A DNA stretch of 64,000 nt, from assembly GCF_003574315.2 (NCBI RefSeq), contig NZ_AP025739.1, positions 2,604,001-2,668,000 on the forward strand, in the 5' to 3' direction. The DNA comes from Capsulimonas corticalis. Its GTDB lineage: Bacteria; Armatimonadota; Armatimonadia; Armatimonadales; Capsulimonadaceae. The position numbers were made by a program, and so were the translations under genes. Below are positions 63,496 through 64,000 of this stretch, one piece after another; position 1 is the first letter of the stretch, and each line of letters opens with the position of its first letter. A model generated the notes under the pieces. That model was not told the DNA's origin. It made no database searches and saw nothing but the letters and a program-made list of their open reading frames with translations.

Positions 63496-64000
63496 TTATT
63501 TCCTTTCGGCGAGCAAATCCCGCCAGAGCTGCGGGGGCAGGTCCCCCACGGTGTAAAATGAGCCGGTGACACAGATGAGATCGCCCGGCGCGGCCTCGGC
63601 CAGCGCGGCGCGCGCGGCGTCCGGCACATCGGGAACGATCCGCACATCGGGCATACCGAGCGCCGCCGCCGCCTCGGCGACTTCCGTCGCTTCGCGGGGA
63701 TGGAACGCCGGCTGCGTGGCGAGGAAGATCGCCGGATGAAGCGCGGCGAGCGGCTTCAAAAACGTATCCGGCGCGTGGTTCTTCGAGAGGCCCGCGATCA
63801 GGATCAAGCGTCGTTTCCCTGCGCCGTAATCCGCGCGCAGCGCGTCCGCGAGCGCCTGCGCCGAAAGCTCATTGTGCGCCACGTCCACGACGATCGCCGG
63901 ACGGTCCGCGATCTGCTGCAAGCGTCCAGGCGCGAAGGCGTTTTCCAATCCCCATTTTACCCGATCATCGGGCAGAACCGGGCGCCGTTCATCGACAATT
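63496..64000 (-). CDS. folC: Folylpolyglutamate/dihydrofolate synthase, C-terminal part
   Basis: The 3' end of a gene running off the right edge. The 167 visible residues match the C-terminal domain of FolC: 'IVVDVAHNELSAQALADAL' (canonical D-AHN motif), 'RRLILIAGLSKNHAPDTFLKPL', 'DAARAALAEAAPGDLICVTGSFYTVGDL' (key: DLICVTGSFYTVG). FolC adds glutamate to folates and makes dihydrofolate. The ATP-binding N-terminal domain is outside the window. Open reading frame continues to the last base. Confidence 0.9.
   Translation of the reverse strand, partial: IVDERRPVLPDDRVKWGLENAFAPGRLQQIADRPAIVVDVAHNELSAQALADALRADYGAGKRRLILIAGLSKNHAPDTFLKPLAALHPAIFLATQPAFHPREATEVAEAAAALGMPDVRIVPDVPDAARAALAEAAPGDLICVTGSFYTVGDLPPQLWRDLLAERK

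Overview
The window looks like a chromosomal segment of a GC-rich, free-living heterotrophic bacterium. My best guess at lineage is Armatimonadota (Capsulimonas-like). This is an inference from the mix of S53 sedolisin, GH3/GH5/sialate-esterase glycan enzymes, a GerW/YtfJ protein outside any sporulation cluster, DUF1573, DUF4349 and HAAS proteins, and a 'GLxQYxQDYDE' motif typical of that phylum's pseudopilins. No rRNA, CRISPR array, prophage or complete insertion sequence is visible. There is one tRNA gene, tRNA-Lys(TTT).

Layout. 0.2-10.4 kb: a secreted charged protein; a methanethiol-oxidase-like SBP56 protein with a membrane protein; an aldo/keto reductase; an OmpR-type two-component system (RR-HK) followed by two Spy/CpxP-like LTXXQ proteins that share its operator; small hypothetical proteins; a GIN-domain (DUF2807) surface protein; a decayed copy of the response-regulator start; and a TIM-barrel sugar isomerase-like gene. 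10.6-13.6 kb: a compact leftward cluster with a hypothetical protein, a GerW-like protein, a VOC protein, a glutathionylspermidine-synthase-like ATP-grasp enzyme and a small lipoprotein (YgiC/YgiB-like pair). 13.8-26.1 kb: an ankyrin protein, then a signalling block: HD-GYP/GAF/GGDEF, PAS-PP2C, DUF6788, stand-alone CheB with a zinc ribbon, CheR-PAS with a long heptad coiled coil, a large unknown protein on the opposite strand, and a membrane-anchored RsbW-like kinase.

26.2-37.9 kb: soluble transhydrogenase, a D-2-hydroxyacid dehydrogenase, a large secreted sedolisin, the conserved cdaA-cdaR-glmM operon (c-di-AMP and cell-wall precursor synthesis), and a secreted tandem-duplicated parvulin. 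38-49 kb: secreted proteins and polysaccharide-active enzymes (GH3 flanked by two paralogous zinc-ribbon membrane proteins, GH5 cellulase, sialate O-acetylesterase), a TIR-like protein, a methyltransferase and tRNA-Lys. 49-57 kb: DEDDh exonuclease and SDR, a YdjM-like hydrolase, a lytic transglycosylase, an excisionase-type HTH protein, two glycosyltransferases separated by a hairpin repeat, Trm112-like, AroQ and Xaa-Pro peptidase genes. 57.4-64 kb: a long-arm inverted-repeat element, a CPA-type antiporter fused to a rhodanese domain, a PadR-HAAS pair, an ECF sigma/anti-sigma pair, DinB, a 42-aa membrane protein, and the 3' end of folC running off the window.

Regulation is unusually readable. 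Eight sigma-70-type promoters with -35 and -10 boxes at 17- or 18-nt spacing were located by eye. The two-component operon and its downstream Spy-like genes carry an identical 18-bp element at the same distance from their -10 boxes. Several perfect hairpins mark transcript ends. All functional names are from motif and family recognition by eye; no database search was run.
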